DNA from: Centropus unirufus
Lineage: Eukaryota; Chordata; Aves; Cuculiformes; Centropidae
Reading direction: 5' to 3'
Assembly: GCA_013397695.1 (NCBI GenBank)
Contig: VYZI01000002.1
Location: 2,481,793 to 2,545,792 of the forward strand
Length of the DNA: 64,000 nucleotides
The notes under the pieces were generated by a model. The model was not told where the DNA came from. It worked only from the letters and a program-made list of their open reading frames with translations, and did not search any database. Shown here piece after piece: positions 61,911 to 64,000 of this stretch (position 1 is its first letter; the number at the start of each line of letters is the position of its first letter). Position numbers and translations under genes: made by a program.

Positions 61911-64000
61911 GCTCAATTCGCAAACTCATTTTTTCTCACCTACCACTGATAACAACCGAGTTTAAGGGACGTATTCAGAACTTTGGATCAAGTGTCAGAG
62001 GCAGAGATTGCAAACAGGCAATGAGCAACTCCTTAGATTTACATTGAATAATGTGTGGACCATGCACATTTGGGAAACCTCCGTGCTAAAATTTCATTTT
62101 ATTTTTTCTTTTATTTGTCTTTCTATCTCTGAAGATAATATAGATATATATTTTATATGTAGGCAATCCAGAAGAGACTTGGCTAATTCCCAGTCTTCTG
62201 GAAATATCTCTTGAAAAGCATTTCTCCAGCAGGTTTGGAGCCAGGGTGGAGTACGTCAGACCATGTGTGATGGTCTAGAACTGTGTAATGTTGGATTTTT
62301 CAGAAGGATTTATTTGATGCACTTAGGTATGTTTCATGTGTCAGCACCAGACTTCTAAAAGCAAATAATTGAGATGCAGAAGAAGGAAATTCCTTCTAAT
62401 GAAAGCTTTGTCACTGGCGTCAGAAGTAAAGGAGAGCCTAAAATACCAAAGCTACTGGAAATGAAAACTCATTGCTCAGAACTCAGGCTTTGCAACAGAT
62501 TTAATAGATTTACCAGGTATTTATCATAGGCTCCTGACAAGTTACTGTTTCGTGTTATTGTGAACCCAGGGACGAATTTGTCTCTTGTCTCTCCATCTTT
62601 CATGGAAGTAAGTTTTTACTCTCCATGCATCTTGAGGTTGGCGGTTTTTAGTCCAGCCAGGTTCATTGGTGACCAGGATATCCTTAACAGTCAACAACTG
62701 TCTGATAGTGTTTATGAAAAGTGCCTGTTTGTATATTTATTTAATTCCTAGTGGTCTACAGCTTACTATGGCATCTGTAAAGGTTCAAGTGTTGACACAC
62801 ACGGAACTCATTACCGGGCAGGAAATGCATTTTTTTTGTTTGCACACAGAAACCTAACCCTGCCTGAGACTTTGGATATTTCTGTAAAACAGATAATAAG
62901 GAAATATGTATTTATAGCAGTCTCTGTGCAAGGAGACTCTCTGCATTTCATAAAAACCTAACTCACAAATGAACGGATTTCATAAAAGCCAAACTATCAG
63001 ATGAGCCACAAAATCCCAGGTAAAGTGTTTTTTTTTTTTTTAAGTCATTCTTCCAGTCCTAAGAAGACCAAGGAGAGTTAACAGCTCAGGAGTATTGAGG
63101 TTGATGCAATCTAAATTTAAGGTGGAGTTTTTTCTACTTTAGTGTGCAGGTACAGGAAAGTAAAAGTTAGCAGAATAAATACTAAGACCAAGGATTGTGA
63201 GATTTTCTGATTTGTTTGCTCTTAAATACCGTTTGCAGTTTTTCTTATTCTCATCTATGCTACATCTGGAGTTGATAGTAAACTTCTCTTGTACTTTAAT
63301 GGCTATTGCACCAATATGTGGATTTTTGTATATTTTCTTTTGCTTGATCAAATACTATAGTTTCTTCTAGGGACATGAGGCAAATTAGGATAAGTGGGGC
63401 TTTTTTTATTAAATACTTGAAAATATGCTTCAGGAAAAAAGAAAATTATTTTTTAAAGAACAAATGCATCTTAATAAGCACTTAAGTAAAAATTAAGTGA
63501 CTGATTAAAATTTATCTGTAATGAAAAAAATAGTGATTAAATTACAAGAAATTTGATCTGAACTCACAGACGAAAAACCTGAGATTTTAGCTGGAATCTT
63601 AGGGCAACGTTGGGTGGAATTTAAACAGTCTGCTGTAACTTTGTCTACCAGATCCTGTCTGGATATGTGTGTGGAGTGCTAATGACATAGTGACATTTAT
63701 ATTGCTCTGTAGTTTGCAAAAGAAAAAAACCTCTTATTTTGCTAATTAAGTAGGAGAGAATGCACAATGTATTCTGGCAGTTTGTGACCAGGTTGAGTGA
63801 ACAGTGTCCTGTTTGTTCTACCATTCTGTGATGCTAGGATGGGAGCAATAGAAAGAAAGGCAGAATAAGAACATTCTGAATAACAGTTGATTTTTTTGAA
63901 AATTCTGGGATATTTTTATTAGCAGTATTTATGACAGTATTTTAATTTTGTAAGGAAGGAGTCTCACTGCTAGTTCGCTTAGTTCTGTAGAGTGCTGGAG
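61911..64000. other. Intron 1: window end, nothing recognised
   Basis: Unique AT-rich sequence with one poly(T) tract. A possible, very short CR1-like end (ACCATTCTGTGAT near 63820) is too weak to call. Confidence 0.65.
63028..63041. repeat. Poly(T) tract
   Basis: Fourteen T following TAAAGTG, then AAGTCATTC. Simple homopolymer. Confidence 0.88.

Larger units (their letters stand above)
39824..64000 (+). other. PPP2R2C: First intron of PPP2R2C (5' portion, runs past window end)
   Basis: Begins with the donor GTAACA at 39824 and continues to the end of the window with no recognisable B55 WD40 exon. A large first intron agrees with this being a very long gene in vertebrates. It contains six CR1 fragments (four antisense, two sense to the gene), homopolymer tracts, several AT-rich unique segments that look like possible conserved elements, and one exon-like candidate at 59101-59192. 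Confidence 0.85.

Noticed and set aside
63790..63838. Possible CR1 3' end (ACCATTCTGTGAT)
   Set aside because: Only about 20 bases resemble the CR1 terminus; no upstream block matches.

Overview
The window looks like ordinary non-coding DNA from a bird nuclear genome. It is AT-rich and CpG-poor, has no compact prokaryote-style genes, and its recognisable repeats are almost all decayed CR1 non-LTR retroposons. Several of these keep the 3' end typical of bird CR1, which reads as GAATCATAGAAT on the opposite strand. I recognise no SINE expansion, no LTR/ERV and no DNA transposon. The bird assignment is inferred from the CR1 subfamilies and is not proven to species.

Layout: positions 1 to about 39,160 are intergenic or far-upstream sequence with eight or so CR1 pieces, simple A/T repeats and one 134-bp assembly gap (23,874-24,007). 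I recognise no exon of another gene there. At 39,160-39,823 composition changes: CpG and CAG/CTG triplets become more frequent, a polypyrimidine tract appears, and one confident coding exon follows (39,754-39,823, + strand). Its 23 codons plus one base match the N-terminus of PPP2R2C, the B55-gamma regulatory subunit of protein phosphatase 2A, and it ends at a GT donor in phase 1. The rest of the window, at least 24 kb, is the first intron of that transcript. No later PPP2R2C exon (WD40 propeller) is present.

Three things deserve attention. An upstream ORF starting in a better Kozak context than the main start overlaps the PPP2R2C start codon in another frame. In the intron, 59,101-59,192 has a good branch point and acceptor, a perfect AG|GTGAGT donor, and an ATG-initiated 22-codon frame ending in the same phase as exon 1; it may be an alternative N-terminal exon, or part of an ancient repeat that looks exon-like. 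The AT-rich interval 35,050-36,720, a few kb upstream of exon 1, holds a perfect full NFI site in a 12-bp-arm palindrome and many TAAT cores, as an enhancer might. I found no evidence of a new biological system; most open frames in the window look like chance frames in non-coding DNA.
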